Assembly (NCBI GenBank): GCA_036583965.1
Contig: JAZBQD010000014.1
Coordinates: 54,999,626-55,063,625 of the forward strand
Direction: 5' to 3'
DNA: 64,000 nt
DNA from: Prunella strophiata
Lineage: Eukaryota; Chordata; Aves; Passeriformes; Prunellidae
Part shown: piece after piece, positions 13,240 to 25,590 of the stretch
How positions within the stretch are numbered: position 1 is the stretch's first letter
How the letters are laid out: each line of letters opens with the position of its first letter
The notes under the pieces: generated by a model
The model's database searches: none
Told to the model about the DNA's origin: nothing
The model's input: only the letters and a program-made list of their open reading frames with translations
Position numbers and translations under genes: made by a program

Positions 13240-14571
13240 CAAAGAGCCTGTTCAAAAAGTAGAAGGAATTGATAAAGAGAACTTCAGAAATTCAGTATAT
13301 CATTACCTTTTAACTGAAAGATTTTGACTGATTTTTCTAGGCTTATGCCTGCCAGATTGCAAAAGTATTTGAAACAGGGAACCAAGTAGATCCTTTTTTT
13401 AACTCACACAGCCATGAATACTGTTTTCATGTGTTAGAAATACCAAACATGCGGTGTGTTTAAAACCTATTTTAGTATTTCAGATTCCTTTTTATCAGAG
13501 TTTTATTTTTTTTCTTCAAGCAACAGATTTGTGTATTTTTCACTCTGAAAGTTGATATTTCAGATTGTTTTCATTCTTTTGAAGAAACAGTTTGAGAAAA
13601 TAGATATGCAGAAACATACATGACTAAAACCCAATTACACCTAAATAAAACTAAAATTTGAATTGTTAAATATAACTTAAGGTCAGAGAAGCCTTGAGTA
13701 CTCACAGCACCATTCTAAGTGACTATTTATTTTGTAGTTCATGCCATGTATAGTTCAGCAATGCTGAAAGCATTTCTGTACATTCTGTGAACAATTATAA
13801 ACATTGGTCAATGCACCAATAAATGCTAAAGTGAATTACTTGCATATGATTCTCTATGGGTTAATGCAAAAACAAGGCAAAGAGAAACCATTCAGTGCCT
13901 GCAAAACTGATGTGAGCATGAAATCTAAAAAATGTTATATGGCTACATTTTAAAAATGCATAGTTTTTATAGAATATTTGTTCAACATTTGATCTCTGCT
14001 TCTCCAGAGATTTCTAAATTACTCAGTTTTTATCTAGTATTTCTATCAGCTCAGAACAGAATGCTTGTAATCCATCTAGTATCACAAGAATAAAATATAG
14101 CTAGTCTTGAGAATATATTTATCCAATTATATTTTATTTACATAAAAGTAATTCTGAAAAATAGACTCTGTTTGACAGTTGCTCAAATACCCTAAAGGCT
14201 GCCCTTCCCAATCTTCCCTCATACTGAAGCCCAAAACTACAATGAATAAAAATGCTTGCAGCTTTAATCACACATAAATTGAATCTATTATCTTCAAAAC
14301 CAGCCCACATTCAATTTCTTTTCTAAGCTTTTGTTAGCTTTAAGTACACTTGAGACATATTTGTACAAATTTGTGATCAGGCAGCTTAAGGACAATTAGG
14401 TAGATATAGGAAAGTGAAGTTAACACTAGAATGGCACTTGTCAGCTGCCTTGAAGTATTATAAGATACCAGTTTTACTAAAAATACACAGCGCTTGATCT
14501 TAGACTTCATTGTGTGAAGACATATTTGGCCAGACCTCAGTGTTACATCCTGAACCTGAATATATATAGTT

Positions 14572-14745
14572 TTAAAACTCCATGTTATGCTGTATGTTGA
14601 TACAGAAATATTTCATTTCAGTTCTATCTCTAACTGCATTAAGTATTTCATCTTGGAATGCAGAAATTGAACTTCTGTTTTCACTTCCAATAGAGGGAAC
14701 ATTTGCCAGCTGTGGAAAGAGCCATTTTCCCTGAGTATACATAAA
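14572..14745 (-). other. Exon-like segment, unconfirmed
   Basis: On the minus strand a pyrimidine-rich tract ends in a possible splice acceptor (TATGTATACTCAG) just above about 14739. It is followed by roughly 50 open codons with balanced composition (including SSISAFQDEILNAVRDRTEM), then a stop just after position 14575. This could be a terminal exon of an unrecognised transcript. It could also be chance: the upstream part of the same frame is only a GGAA/TTCC simple repeat. No polyadenylation signal was identified nearby. Confidence 0.15.
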
Positions 14746-14822
14746 TGCCATAAGAACAGTAAACCAAGTTGGCATAAGTACAAAAAAAAGAGACATTAAG
14801 TCAAGAGAAAGAAGAAGAAAAT

Positions 14823-14855
14823 GAGGGAGGGAGGAAGGAAGGAATGAAGGAAGGA
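14823..14855. repeat. Imperfect (GGAA)n tract
   Basis: Imperfect GGGA/GGAA units, purine-only for most of the tract. The tract inflates the open frame on the opposite strand. Confidence 0.8.
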
Positions 14856-16319
14856 TATATAGTGTGCTTACTACTAGTAAGAAAAACCATGTCATAAAGA
14901 CTGCATGAAAAGGGTATTATAAACAGCATGAACTCTTCTAGAAATAAAATAATTAGTAAATGAAGAATATTTGGTCATGCTTTTATTCTACACTATGTGT
15001 TTTGTAAGTCTGGTGTATAAAAATAAGAAAGCAGAGAATTGATTAAAATAACTTCTGAGTTCTGTTGGTTGACAACAGGCAATTTGGAGTGAAACCTTTT
15101 CCTACTTGAATAACAGATCAATGAATTTAAAATGTATTTTAAGCTCTTCAAAGCATTTTATTTTATAAAACTATTGAAGTCATTTAAATCAGATTAATTT
15201 TTTCTTTTAAAAATGTTACATATATATATTGCTAATTGGTAATTACAAAATATATGATTTGTCTATGAAATGTTTTGATTCGGTCAAGTCTATATATAGT
15301 GTGACAATAATGCAGAAACTTTTACCTATCATCTTCAGTAAATTTGTGAATTTACATCCCTCCCCACAATAAAAAGCATGCATGAAATAGGGAGGGAAAG
15401 AGAACTGCAGAGAAACTGCTGGTGAGTGACACAAAATGGTGTTAGTAAAATTTAGCAGTGTTTGGTGAAGGCACCTATGTCAAAGCAGCCTCAAAGGAAA
15501 GAGCTGTTTTCTGATTGAAGGAAACAGCACGATTCCCATTTTGGTGGAGACAGAAGCTTCCTCTTTGCACTGACATGTATTCCTGAGCTCAAAGTCGTGT
15601 CTCCCACTGCCTTAATTTCTGTATAATGTAATGTTGTCAGGTCTTTCTATTCCAGACAGGTTTTTTTCAACTGCACTCACTTAGAAGCAGGCAGAAATAG
15701 AAGTCTGTTTAGTAACAACAGTTAGCTGAGCTATTCTGCTCCCTAAACTCCTGCTCATCTCTCTTGACACTCTGGCAGATGCATTTTTAATTGCGATTTA
15801 GTGACAATGGCATTCAGTCAGAGTTTTATAATTGTCAAAAGGCTCTTTTAAATTTTACAATACCTCGTCTTACCAACTAGTTATAGCTTTGTCAATCAGT
15901 GAAATTAGAGTACAAGTTAATTTACATTTCAGCAAATGTGGTAAGACTTTTGCAAAAAATATCTCTGTAACTCAACCTTAATTTTGTCCAAACTGTTCCA
16001 CACTGGAATATCATCATTCAGCAGATGCTGTAAAACCAGTTGAAACACTGTTGAAATGCAAAAAAGGAAATGCACTCTTTGTGCCATATGGGAGATGAAG
16101 TATGTATATGCTCAAAGCAGGACTGCACAAATCTTGTCAGCACTGAAGCCAGTACTAGACAAAAGCAGGTGATGTGAGTGGGAGAGAGCACAGAACTCAC
16201 AATAAATAGGTGCCTACGGAGCATGCACATGCTAGAAATTATTTCTGTCACTGAATCCTAAATGACTTAGAGTTGGATTGACTGTCTGGGTTTCTGTCTC
16301 GGTCTCTACATCCTGCCAA

Positions 16320-16960
16320 TGTCTACATGGTGTAAAAATGTGAAATAAAATTGAAGGAAAAGGCAAGTATGCATACTTAAGCCACAAAGATAAAAATGTA
16401 AAAATGGACACAAAAAATAAGGAAAAAAAATTATGAGATAAAGTTATTAAAATAAATAAAAATATTAAAAAAATAAAAAGATTACTTACATGGTTAAGAT
16501 GTCAAATATAAATTTTAAATCAATGTTTAACAAGAAATATAAGTAAAGCATTTTGTAAGTCATGAAAAGCTCTAAGAAAAGCTTTTGAAAGAAAAGTAGT
16601 GGAAATGATTAAAGGGATGAATAGTCTTACTTATTAGAAAAGATTAAAAGCATAAATACAAATAGTTTAGTGAAGTAATTAGGTTAGGGAAGAAAGGAGG
16701 ACATAATAAACTACAAACATCTGAAGGCAGTAAACACAAAGGAAGGAGAGGAATAATTTAGCCTGATACAAGAGAGTGTAATTAGAAGTAAAGGAATTAA
16801 AGTTAAAAGAGGAAAAAATACACAGAACAGAAGAGAAAAACACTTGCTCAGTAGATGAAAAAAGATTGAAGTGGTGAGAGTCTATATCCGAGAGCAAGTA
16901 GATTAAAGGATTGGAAAGTATAACAAAACAGAACAATAACAAGAAGATAAAAAACAAGTT
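16320..16960. other. Purine-rich, A-dominated block
   Basis: The plus strand is strongly A/G-biased, with many AAAATAAA, GAAAAG and GGAAGGAG stretches and few C. No unit repeats regularly. It precedes a block of opposite bias at 17370-17720. Neither looks coding. Confidence 0.6.
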
Positions 16961-17369
16961 CTAGAGGGCTGCATGCAACAGTCTAATTACAAAATTTATA
17001 TTTCAGGACATTGCTTACCTTCTAAAAAAAATACTTTAAAAAAAATAACTGGAATGATCCTTTTAAAGATAATTTTCACTCCTGTGTGAGTCTTTATTAG
17101 TGCCTGTTATCTCACTGGACCTATGTGGTTTGGTTTGGAAAACCCTCTGGGAGAGTGAAGAAAGATACTTGTACAATCACAGTGAGCATCTTCAAGACAT
17201 GTCAAGTCCAGAGAGCAAGAATCAGATTTAGTCCCAAAATCACTGACAAAGCAATGAACAGGAGGATGTGTGAGAGACTCAGTGCTTGATCTTTGTCTTG
17301 CTTACTTGTAAAAGTTAGGGCTTTATGGGGAGGCTGTGTCAGCATTTCAGTTTTGGATTCCACCCTTCC

Positions 17370-17720
17370 CTGACCAGGTATGCTCCATAGTCTTTGTGTG
17401 TCTCTTTCCTATTTTCTGTCCATTTCCTATCAATTCCAGACTATCACAATTCCTGCTCCTTTCTTTCACAGCTCTCCTCCTGTCTTCTTGCCTCTCCTCA
17501 CAAATAATTTCCTGCAATTCCCTTTGCTTTCCATGCAAGCAAACCAGCTTCTATCTGCCTCCTTTCCACTATTACTTCTTCCAGAAGTCCTAATTCCTCC
17601 CTCATTTTCTGCTTTTCCCCTTAGAGACAAATTACATGGAATATCTCAGTCCCACACTCTCTCCCTTAACTTCCTTCTTCACCTTCCAAATTTCCTCATT
17701 CTTAAAACCGCTCTTATGAT
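17370..17720. other. Pyrimidine-rich block
   Basis: The plus strand is rich in C and T (TTTCCTATTTTCTGTCC, CTCTCCTCCTGTCTTCTTGCC) and poor in G. Overlapping open frames on both strands reflect this composition, since stop codons need purines, and are not evidence of a gene. The block could be an ancient polypyrimidine-rich repeat. Confidence 0.6.
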
Positions 17721-20700
17721 AGGAGAAAAGAGAGGACAGTGCATAGTTATTTTGTTATATGTAGAAATAATTTATAAGTAATTTAATTTCTACCATAATA
17801 TGAAAAGTAAAAAGTATATTCAAATGGAAAGCCACAGGTTTAGTTTTAATCGGCAATTTTCAGGCTCCTTTTCTGATTGTAACAAGAGTAAGGTCTGTCC
17901 TGAGACACTTTCTGAAACTTAATTTCTTTCTAGAGGCCGAGAGGAAGGCAGGGTTATAAAGTGAATAAGCTCATATTACCATGAGGTTTGACTGAAGCAC
18001 AAATAGAGTAGCTGTTATTAGAGGATGGCCATGTATTGGCATGAGGCTGAGCTCTAATCTTTCTGTCTTATCTTCTGTTCCCAGGACTTTTGATCCAGTG
18101 CTAAAGGCAGTAAAATATATTCCTACTGTCTGTTATGTTTCCCCAGTGTTCTCCATCAATCCTGATACTCCTTTTCCTAGGTAATGGAGGTTGTTATACT
18201 GTCTACCATTATTCAGACTTGTAATTATATTTTAAAAGAATCCTAGTTTTTAGTGCTTTTAAAAACTGAATCTACATATTTAATGCTTATCTTCCCATTG
18301 TGAGATTTAAGGTATAAGCTAAAACCAGTTAAACAAAAGAAAAAATAATTAAGACTCCTTTTCCTCTTTCTATATTCAGAGGGAAGTTTTTTCCTACTTT
18401 TTTTTTCAGGCGTACTGTAGCAATTATGACAGGTAATATCAGAACTATATATGATAACTTTTAAAAGAATTACATGTGTTAAGATTGATTTATTAGTTTA
18501 CTATCAGGTCAATTTTGACACAAACTAAAATAAAGAACATCTTCCAAATTCCCTGACTAGTCTGACTGTTAAAGAGGCAACTCTGGCCTTGTTTTGATAC
18601 ATAAAATAACTAGAGTGGCTTATGAAAGGACCCTAGAAGATTCTGTCTGTCCTTTTCATATTAATAAAATCAAAACTAATCTCATGAGCAATTGGAAAAT
18701 ATCTGCAAGAATACCCCACAGAATTATTACACACAAGTTGTCTCAAATTTGTTTCAAGTAGCATAGTTATACATTTCCTTTCTTGAAGCTTTGCTTTGTG
18801 TACTGCAGCTTTAGAAGATCATTGCCCTCAGCTTCGCTGGTAGTCCCAGGGGAAAAAAAGCCACTGTAAGAGCAGTCCCTGAAGTCACTTACTTTTGAAA
18901 ATGTTACCCAAAGTATACAATTCAGAGGATCACATTATTTTTTCACTTTATCTCATTTTAAAAATCTAAAATAATCTCATGACTTTCCTGATTCAACTTC
19001 TGTTATTCAGTTATTATCTAAAGATCTTAAATGTGCAGCTCAGAAATATTTACCCATAGCCTAAAAGTAAAGTGTGCTCATATTCTTTTAAAGGAGCCAG
19101 TGGTTTTGTGGACTCACACTAAAATGTATATATGTGCAAGAACATATGCAAGTGGTTTTTCCATATGATGAATATAATTATTTAAAATGTGTTTTCTTTT
19201 TTTAATCAACATTCTTGATTGATGAAAATCTATGAAATGGAAACAGCATAAGAAATCCCTCTAACCTTAAAATTATCAGATTCTGGTAAAAATTTGAATA
19301 ATTATTTTCCTTTCCGTTTCCCAGTCTGTAATTTTCTGATGGCTCAAGTAATCTTTTTTTCATCTTGTTCTTGATGAGATGGCTAATAGTTAACTCTATT
19401 GTTTTAAAATGAAAATGATTTTGCAAGTCATAGGCTACTTATATAATCCAAATTTCTTGAATTGTTCAGTACTGATCCATTTGGGAACCTTGAGCTGGTT
19501 TTAGTGACAGCTTAAGATCAAACTATGAGATGTGATGACAAGCCTCACATTGGTAAGTGTCTATGTGCTTACTAAGAGGTGTCCATTCTCTTCTGACTGG
19601 ACACATAAACAGGTCAGAGGTCAAGTGCTGAAGGAAAAGTTACTGTGAAAAGCCACACACTTGTTTGCTTTGATTTGGCACTTTAGGCATAGGGAACAAT
19701 AAATAGAGTTATCAATATCAGCCAGTCCACCTGGAACTAAATAACAGTTGTAAAAGGACAATAAAGGATGAGACTGAATCTGCAAAAAAAGCAAGTAGAA
19801 CATTTCAGAAAAGTGGTATGGAAGAAGCAGAAAATTTGTCTTTATAACCAAATAACAGATTTTTATTTTTTTGTTTCTTTGAATCTACTTAAACATTCAT
19901 CAGACTTGTACACATTCCTTTTCCTTAGGTGATTTTTATCTCATGCTATCAAGAGCAACAGATAATGTTAGCCATATAACTGAATCTATGCACTGACTTA
20001 TCACACAGTTCCACACCATTCAATCTCCATAAGCCAGGTCACAAAAGAGAATGCTAATAAAAGTACTTCTTCACTGAATCACAAGGTTCATCTCCCCACT
20101 ACTACAGTTTAGACATTTTTGTTTCTGTCAGTATGACTCTGACTTGTTCAGGGTCACTCCCACTTGAGCCCTATGGATCAGAGCATGTTCTGGGGACACA
20201 AACTGTGTCTTAAAAGTCTCTTCATCCTCTCAAAGGTTTTTCTCAAAGAAGAGCTCTTTTCACCATCTCAAAGCTTTGGACTAAGTCTCCTCTGATGCAG
20301 ACAATACACGTAATTAGGAAAACCAAAAACCATTTCACCACCCTGATAGTTCTCAGCAGTTGCATTGACCTCTTTAAAATGCTTCTTAGAACAACTTCTT
20401 TATGCCTGATAAACATAAGTGTAGTTATAAAATCCAAAGGATAGAATGTCAGTTTAAAGCTGCTTTTAGTTAAATGCCTCTCACATCTCCTGCCAAGCAC
20501 TTCTTTGTGGGACCAGCAGATAGCAGGAGTACATGTTGTCACTCTCTTCCTTTTAATATTTTTTGATATGGTAGTAGGAACATGTCAGAGTCTATTTATG
20601 AGTGGCTGCCACTACTGACCTTTTTTATCCAGAGTGTTTTCTAATGAGTAAAGAATTAATACCCAAAGAGTAGCAGTTTGTAATTTCCTGGCTTAACTGT

Positions 20701-21705
20701 GATATGAGTATTACCCTTTTGAACTCTATCATTACCCTCTTACTCATCTGAAAATTATACATAAAATTAAAATCAGTGGCTGAGAATATAATTTGTTCCA
20801 TTCAAGCCATAGAAAAAAAAAAAAAAAAGTCCAACAAGAGAGCTTGAGTTCAAAAAGGAATTTTCAGTAACATCTTTCACTCAGGTAAGTCTAGATCCCC
20901 CTAAATAATAGCTTTGGCTGTCCAAAATCAGACAAGCAGTTATGATAACATCTTACATTACAAAATCTTGCTTTCCTTGCAGTTACAAAATTATTCTTAT
21001 GTGAATGAAAAGATAAAAATATGTATGATTTTGTGTGCCTTATGTGTTCTATTATACATCATGTCTCATCCCATTGGTAATAAAGTCCTAATTTTTAGTC
21101 AAACTCATATGAAAATACCCACTGTTTTGCTTTGTTTTCTATTGTTTTATTTTCCCCTGTATTTAACATTTACACTTCACATTTTTATTAACCAGTCTGA
21201 TTTGTTAATTGGTGCTTGTTTTACTAAAAAAGGTTTAATATTTTGCTTTAATATTGTTCAAGCATTTATATTGTTCAAAGTTTAAGTCTTCTTATCCTTA
21301 AAAATGTAGCATGATCTTAAAAAGACTTTTCCATTTTCCTCTCATTAAAAAAATTCAGTAGTTTTTATTATTCCCCTGCTATTCAGAGAATCAGACAAAT
21401 ATACAGCTGAAGAGGCACCTGAAGCTTTCAGGCTGTCTCCAGACTTTGGCCAGGAGTCAGGAACAAATACAATAATATTGTGCTGGGAATCTGTAAACAG
21501 ACTGTGGTATGTAGTGATGCTACTTAGTAGCTCTGTTTTCACATCTATTTCTCCAGTCTGGAACCTTCAAAATCACAGTGATTTTCATGGACTGACTGAT
21601 TTATCTTGAGACTTCTCTTAAAACCCTCCATAAATCATGAAGCTGTTTCTTATTGCTCTAAGGAATGATTCTCATTCCTCTGTATTCTGGTATTCAAGAA
21701 TCTTC
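17721..21705. other. AT-rich non-coding stretch
   Basis: No gene or element recognised. A short A-run lies at 20813-20828. The 99-codon minus frame at 20542-20243 has no recognisable motif. Confidence 0.55.
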
Positions 21706-21725
21706 AAAAATAAATAAATAAATAA
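21706..21725. repeat. Short (AAAT)n microsatellite
   Basis: About five ATAA units, ending just before the boundary region of the LTR fragment that begins near 21762. Confidence 0.85.
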
Positions 21726-21761
21726 ACTGCAAGAGGAAAAATTAAACTATATACTATTTCA

Positions 21762-22090
21762 TGGTTTATTGACCTTGTCTACTCTCCAGATGCCCAGCCT
21801 CTCTATTACTACCTCTCCCCAACAGGACCAGGGAGAAAATGTGACAAAAAACTCATGTGCAAAGATAACAGGGAGATCACTCAGCTATTACCATCTTGGG
21901 CAAAAAGGAATCAAACTGGTAAAATTAATAGAATTTATTTCCAATTAAAAATAATAGGATGATCAGAAATAAGGAAAAATCTAGAACGTCTTCTCCCTGC
22001 TCCTCTTTTCCTCAAATTTAACTTCATTCCTAACTTCTCTACTTCTCCCCTGAGCAGTGCAGGAGGATTGGGAGGAAATGAATTGTAATA
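21762..22090 (-). mobile_element. LTR fragment (3' part), avian endogenous retrovirus
   Basis: Read on the minus strand, this aligns with the 3' third of the solo LTR at 36290-37285. Both share a TTATTTCTGATCATCCTATT / TTACTTCTCATTATCCTGCT segment, a polyadenylation-signal area, a TCTCCC-rich segment, an ATTTTCTC block and an end of the form GGTCAA. The signal is still AATAAA here (within GGAAATAAATTC), whereas the other copy has AATAAG. The LTR end lies near 21762. The 5' two thirds are absent beyond about 22090. With 12150-12485 and 36290-37285 it makes three members of one family in the window. Confidence 0.75.
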
Positions 22091-23320
22091 TCAAACCCTA
22101 TATCAAACAGCCTATAATGAGTTCCAGAAACCAATACTCTAATTCATCCCTCTGGCTAATCATCACAATCCAAACTGCCCATCAAGAGGGGCAGAATAAT
22201 TCAAGAAAAGTTATAAGCCCCTGGTCACTTTACTGGGAGAAACTTGAACTTTATCTGCATAAGGAAAGCCCAAGAGGTCAGTGTTTCCAACAGGTGATAA
22301 AAACACAGCTGTTAGAAGCGGCTGTTGTAAAATAAAAGAGTTTTTGGCAGTACCTTTTAGTTTCAAAATTAACATACAGCAATCAAAAATGAAAGATCCA
22401 GACAAGTTTTAAAAATAACCAGAAGCGATGAAGTGAAAAATGCTACTTACATAAACATGGTTAACTGGACATCTTGGGATTCCTAGAAGAGGCTGGAATT
22501 GTTACTTCATAATTCTGGGATATATTATCCAGAATAATTTTGAAATCCATTTACTTCAGGAGTCCATGATGTATACATACCATTGACAGCAATTGCTATA
22601 GTGTAAATATTTAAGACTTATATATATATTTAGGTGTAGGAACAACATACACAATTTTTTTTCATAATTTTTATATCATGAGTATGCCTAAAGTAGCCTC
22701 TTTTAAAAATAATTTCATAATAATATAAAATTTTAATTATTAGACACTTAAAATATTACTATAAATAACATTATTGTTAATATTAACAGCAACATAAAAT
22801 TAAAGAAAATGTCATTTATAGTTCTTCTGATTATAGTTTTAAAGTATGTGTAATAAGACAGAAAATAATTTAAACTGTTTTTTGCTAATGTTATAAGTGG
22901 GTGTTGTTATAAGAATTCAATTATGGGGAAAAGAAAAAAAAAAGTAAGAAAAAAGATTTTCTTAGGAATGCCACCTTAACCATTAGCAGACAAAGTCTGA
23001 GAAGGAATACAAAGATCTGTTGCATGAATAACTCTTTTCCAGGTTTGCAGTAGATGACACATCTACCTGTGGTAATAAATCAGTAGCTGTTTCTGTGCTA
23101 ACTCATGCTGTCTATTTGAGTGGTATGCATGCCATAAGAAGATGTACACAATCCTTCAAGAAATAATGAGTTTGACCAAAATGAGACATGTCCAGATGTT
23201 GGTGTTCCCTATTTTTGTTTTTTCAGTCAGTCTCTGGAAGCCTGAACTACATTAGGCCCAAAGGCTTGTACATATTTTGTAATGGCTTTCATTTGAACTT
23301 TGTGCAGATCTCTCCTTTCT
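22091..23320. other. AT-rich non-coding stretch
   Basis: It begins beside the LTR fragment. The part from 22091 to 22340 is somewhat less AT-rich but not recognised. From about 22600 it is extremely AT-rich with no coding signal. Confidence 0.5.
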
Positions 23321-23324
23321 TGAG

Positions 23325-23330
23325 ATAGAG

Positions 23331-23389
<59 letters not shown>

Positions 23390-23390
23390 G
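23325..23390 (+). repeat. (GATA)n microsatellite
   Basis: About 15 near-perfect GATA units, ending in GAGACAGACAGAC. It forms the left arm of an inverted pair with the (TATC)n array at 23409-23449. Confidence 0.97.
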
Positions 23391-23408
23391 ACAGACAGAC
23401 AAGGTTTG

Positions 23409-23449
<41 letters not shown>

Positions 23450-23485
23450 CTCACCTACCTATCTACTTACTTATCTATCTCAGAG
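23409..23485 (+). repeat. (ATCT)n microsatellite with degenerate tail
   Basis: About 10 perfect ATCT units (23409-23449) are followed by degenerate TACT/CACC/TACC/TATC units to about 23480. The perfect part is the reverse complement of the GATA array 20 bases upstream. Confidence 0.97.
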
Positions 23486-24815
23486 TATATTAGTCTCTGA
23501 GAACAGAGAAGTTATTGCCCTATATTTATTCACTCTTGCAAGAACATTTCTGAAATGCTCATAGATGTAAATGTTTATACGAAATCTCAGCAGCTTCTTG
23601 GATACTTTAAGACACTCAACACCACTCACTGCTTCTTCAGCAACTTGCAGAGATTATTCCTTCCTAATTTTAATGTTATTTAAGTATCTTAGCACTAGCT
23701 TTCTTTCCTCTGACCCTCTGACACTGATTCTTCCTTTGAACCATGTACTGTATTAGCAGAAGCTGTAGTCTTTGGCTAATGTTATTGGCAGGTTTGTTGT
23801 TGCTGTTACCAGATTTCTGAAGTATTGAAATAATCTCTGGGGATAATTATCATAACTGTAATCAATAATTTACTATAAAACATAAATAATTTTAATTACT
23901 TTTACTCTACATCACATGGAAAGGCTGAATGTTTCCTATTTCCAGATATCTTATGTGGTTTTTTGTACAACATCTCCACAATTATCTTTACCCATGTTCT
24001 CTAATCCTTGGTTAAGATTTCCTCTTAAAAGCATCTGCTTCATATTACTAATTTTGTTCCAGCTAGTAAAGGAGTAGGGGAAAGAATAGGAAAACATGAT
24101 TAAATTTCTTTGCAACATCCAAAATACTAAAATAGCTTTGTTGCTAAGGGCTTCTGTATCTAGCCTCACTTTTGCAGCCCAATGTGTGAGTTAGGTAGAT
24201 TTGATTTTTATTGTTTTCTTTTTCCTCCCCTTCTGTCATTTCTCAGCACTAAGTTGTTTGGATTCATATTGCTGTAATTGCTTTAAAAACAATGGTTTTC
24301 CTGCAGAGGGTGAATTTGGCCACAAATGCCTAATTAGCAAGATGAAGTGCTTGCCCACAAAATGCCCTGCTAAAAAAAGATATACAGCCTGTATTTACGT
24401 CAAGTTAAAACAACTAACAGGACAGGCAGCACAATCCAACAACTTAGAAATCATATAGAATTTATATAATCACTTAATTTGATTTTTTCTTCAGTTTTGT
24501 ATTGTTTTGAAGGATTTAGCTGCAAGGCATCAAGAATTTGTCTTGTGTAATTTAACAAGGCAAGTGCCAAGTTTCATGATTCCTTATCTTAAGAGTAATT
24601 TTCATTAAGAACAAAAAGTTACAGATTTTTTGATTAAGATGAATAAAGAAATGGCCTTATAACAAAGAGCTAAAGTTATGTGTGGTAATTCTTTTTAATT
24701 AAATAAATCTGAGAGGTGATACATAGCTAGAAATTTTGAATGAGTGTGATTGTGTTCATGCATATCTGCCTATATGGGAAAATCATGGTTATCAAAGCCT
24801 TCTTCAGCCAACTAG
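23486..24815. other. AT-rich non-coding stretch
   Basis: No gene or repeat recognised. Open frames of 60-85 codons have no features. Confidence 0.5.
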
Positions 24816-24968
24816 AAAAAATACCTCATACTTGTAGGGGACTTTAACTACCTCAATATCTGCTATAAGGAAAATACTGGACACAATCCAGGTGGAGTTT
24901 GGAGAATAAAAAATAATCTCCCGACACAGTGAATTCATGACACGAGTGAGGCACTTCATTGGACCTTA
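24816..24968 (+). mobile_element. CR1 LINE fragment, ORF2 endonuclease region
   Basis: The reading frame from 24828 gives LVGDFNYLNICYKENTGHNP. It contains the GDFN motif (24837-24848) typical of APE-type endonucleases of non-LTR retrotransposons and resembles the CR1 'VGDFNYP(D)ICW' segment. A stop codon (TGA, near 24930) and loss of similarity beyond about 24968 show it is a short dead fragment. It lies about 330 bases from a minus-strand CR1 3' end, so the two are separate insertions or a rearranged one. Confidence 0.7.
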
Positions 24969-25290
24969 TCAGATCACACGGTTTTGCATCATATGGTGTA
25001 AAATGTCCTTCCAAACTTACTTGGAAAGCCTCACAAATGAAATATGAAAAACCAAGTATTTTGTGTTATCTAATTAAAACACGACTTTACTTCTGTATAT
25101 GTGTACATGCATTGCATTTTTTCAAGCATGCTATGTAAAGAGTTATATTTCCCCACCCTGATGGTTTTTTCCTCAATTTTTAGTAATTTTCATCATAGAT
25201 TCTATTATATCTGCTTCAACTTTGACAGACCTACATTTTAGTTTTTCAGCTATTCATTTTTTTCATCCCTAAAGCATCATGAAATAAAAA
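24969..25290. other. AT-rich spacer between CR1 fragments
   Basis: No feature recognised beyond AT-rich composition. Confidence 0.5.
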
Positions 25291-25590
25291 GATATGTGTG
25301 GTTGCAGGGACTTCTGGGCATTGCCTAAATCAACTTATCTGCTTAAAGCAAATTCAGTCAGAGAAGGTTGTCCAGAGCTGCATCCATCTGGGTCTTGAAT
25401 ATCTCTGCAGATGGAGACTGCCCAACTCTCAACAACCCATTCCTGTGTGTGATGAACTTCACATTAGAAACACTTTTTTCCTTATGTTTAAACTAATTTT
25501 GCTGCATTTCTATTTGTGCTTACTACATTTTGTCTTCTCACTGGATACCACTGGGAAGACACTGTTTGGACCATCCTATCAGATCTTTAT
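25291..25590 (-). mobile_element. CR1 LINE 3' fragment
   Basis: The plus strand reads as the complement of a CR1 3' end. Recognisable blocks include GTCTTGAATATCTCTGCAGA and GGAGACTGCCCAACTCTCAA followed by CCATTCCTGTGTG, then TTCCTTATGTTTAAACTAAT and a TGTCTTCTCACTGGATACCA block. These correspond in order to the conserved end of CR1 ORF2 and its 3' UTR. Heavily diverged, with no open frame of length. Confidence 0.75.

Larger units (their letters stand above)
12486..16319. other. AT-rich, mostly unique stretch
   Basis: The stretch contains a T-run at 13221-13239, a GGAA-rich tract at 14823-14855, a possible minus-strand exon-like segment at 14572-14745 and a motif-dense block at 15780-15930. 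No other gene or repeat is recognised. Confidence 0.55.

Noticed and set aside
23325..23485. CRISPR-like repeat array
   Set aside because: The repeats are 4-bp units without spacers: microsatellites in a vertebrate context.
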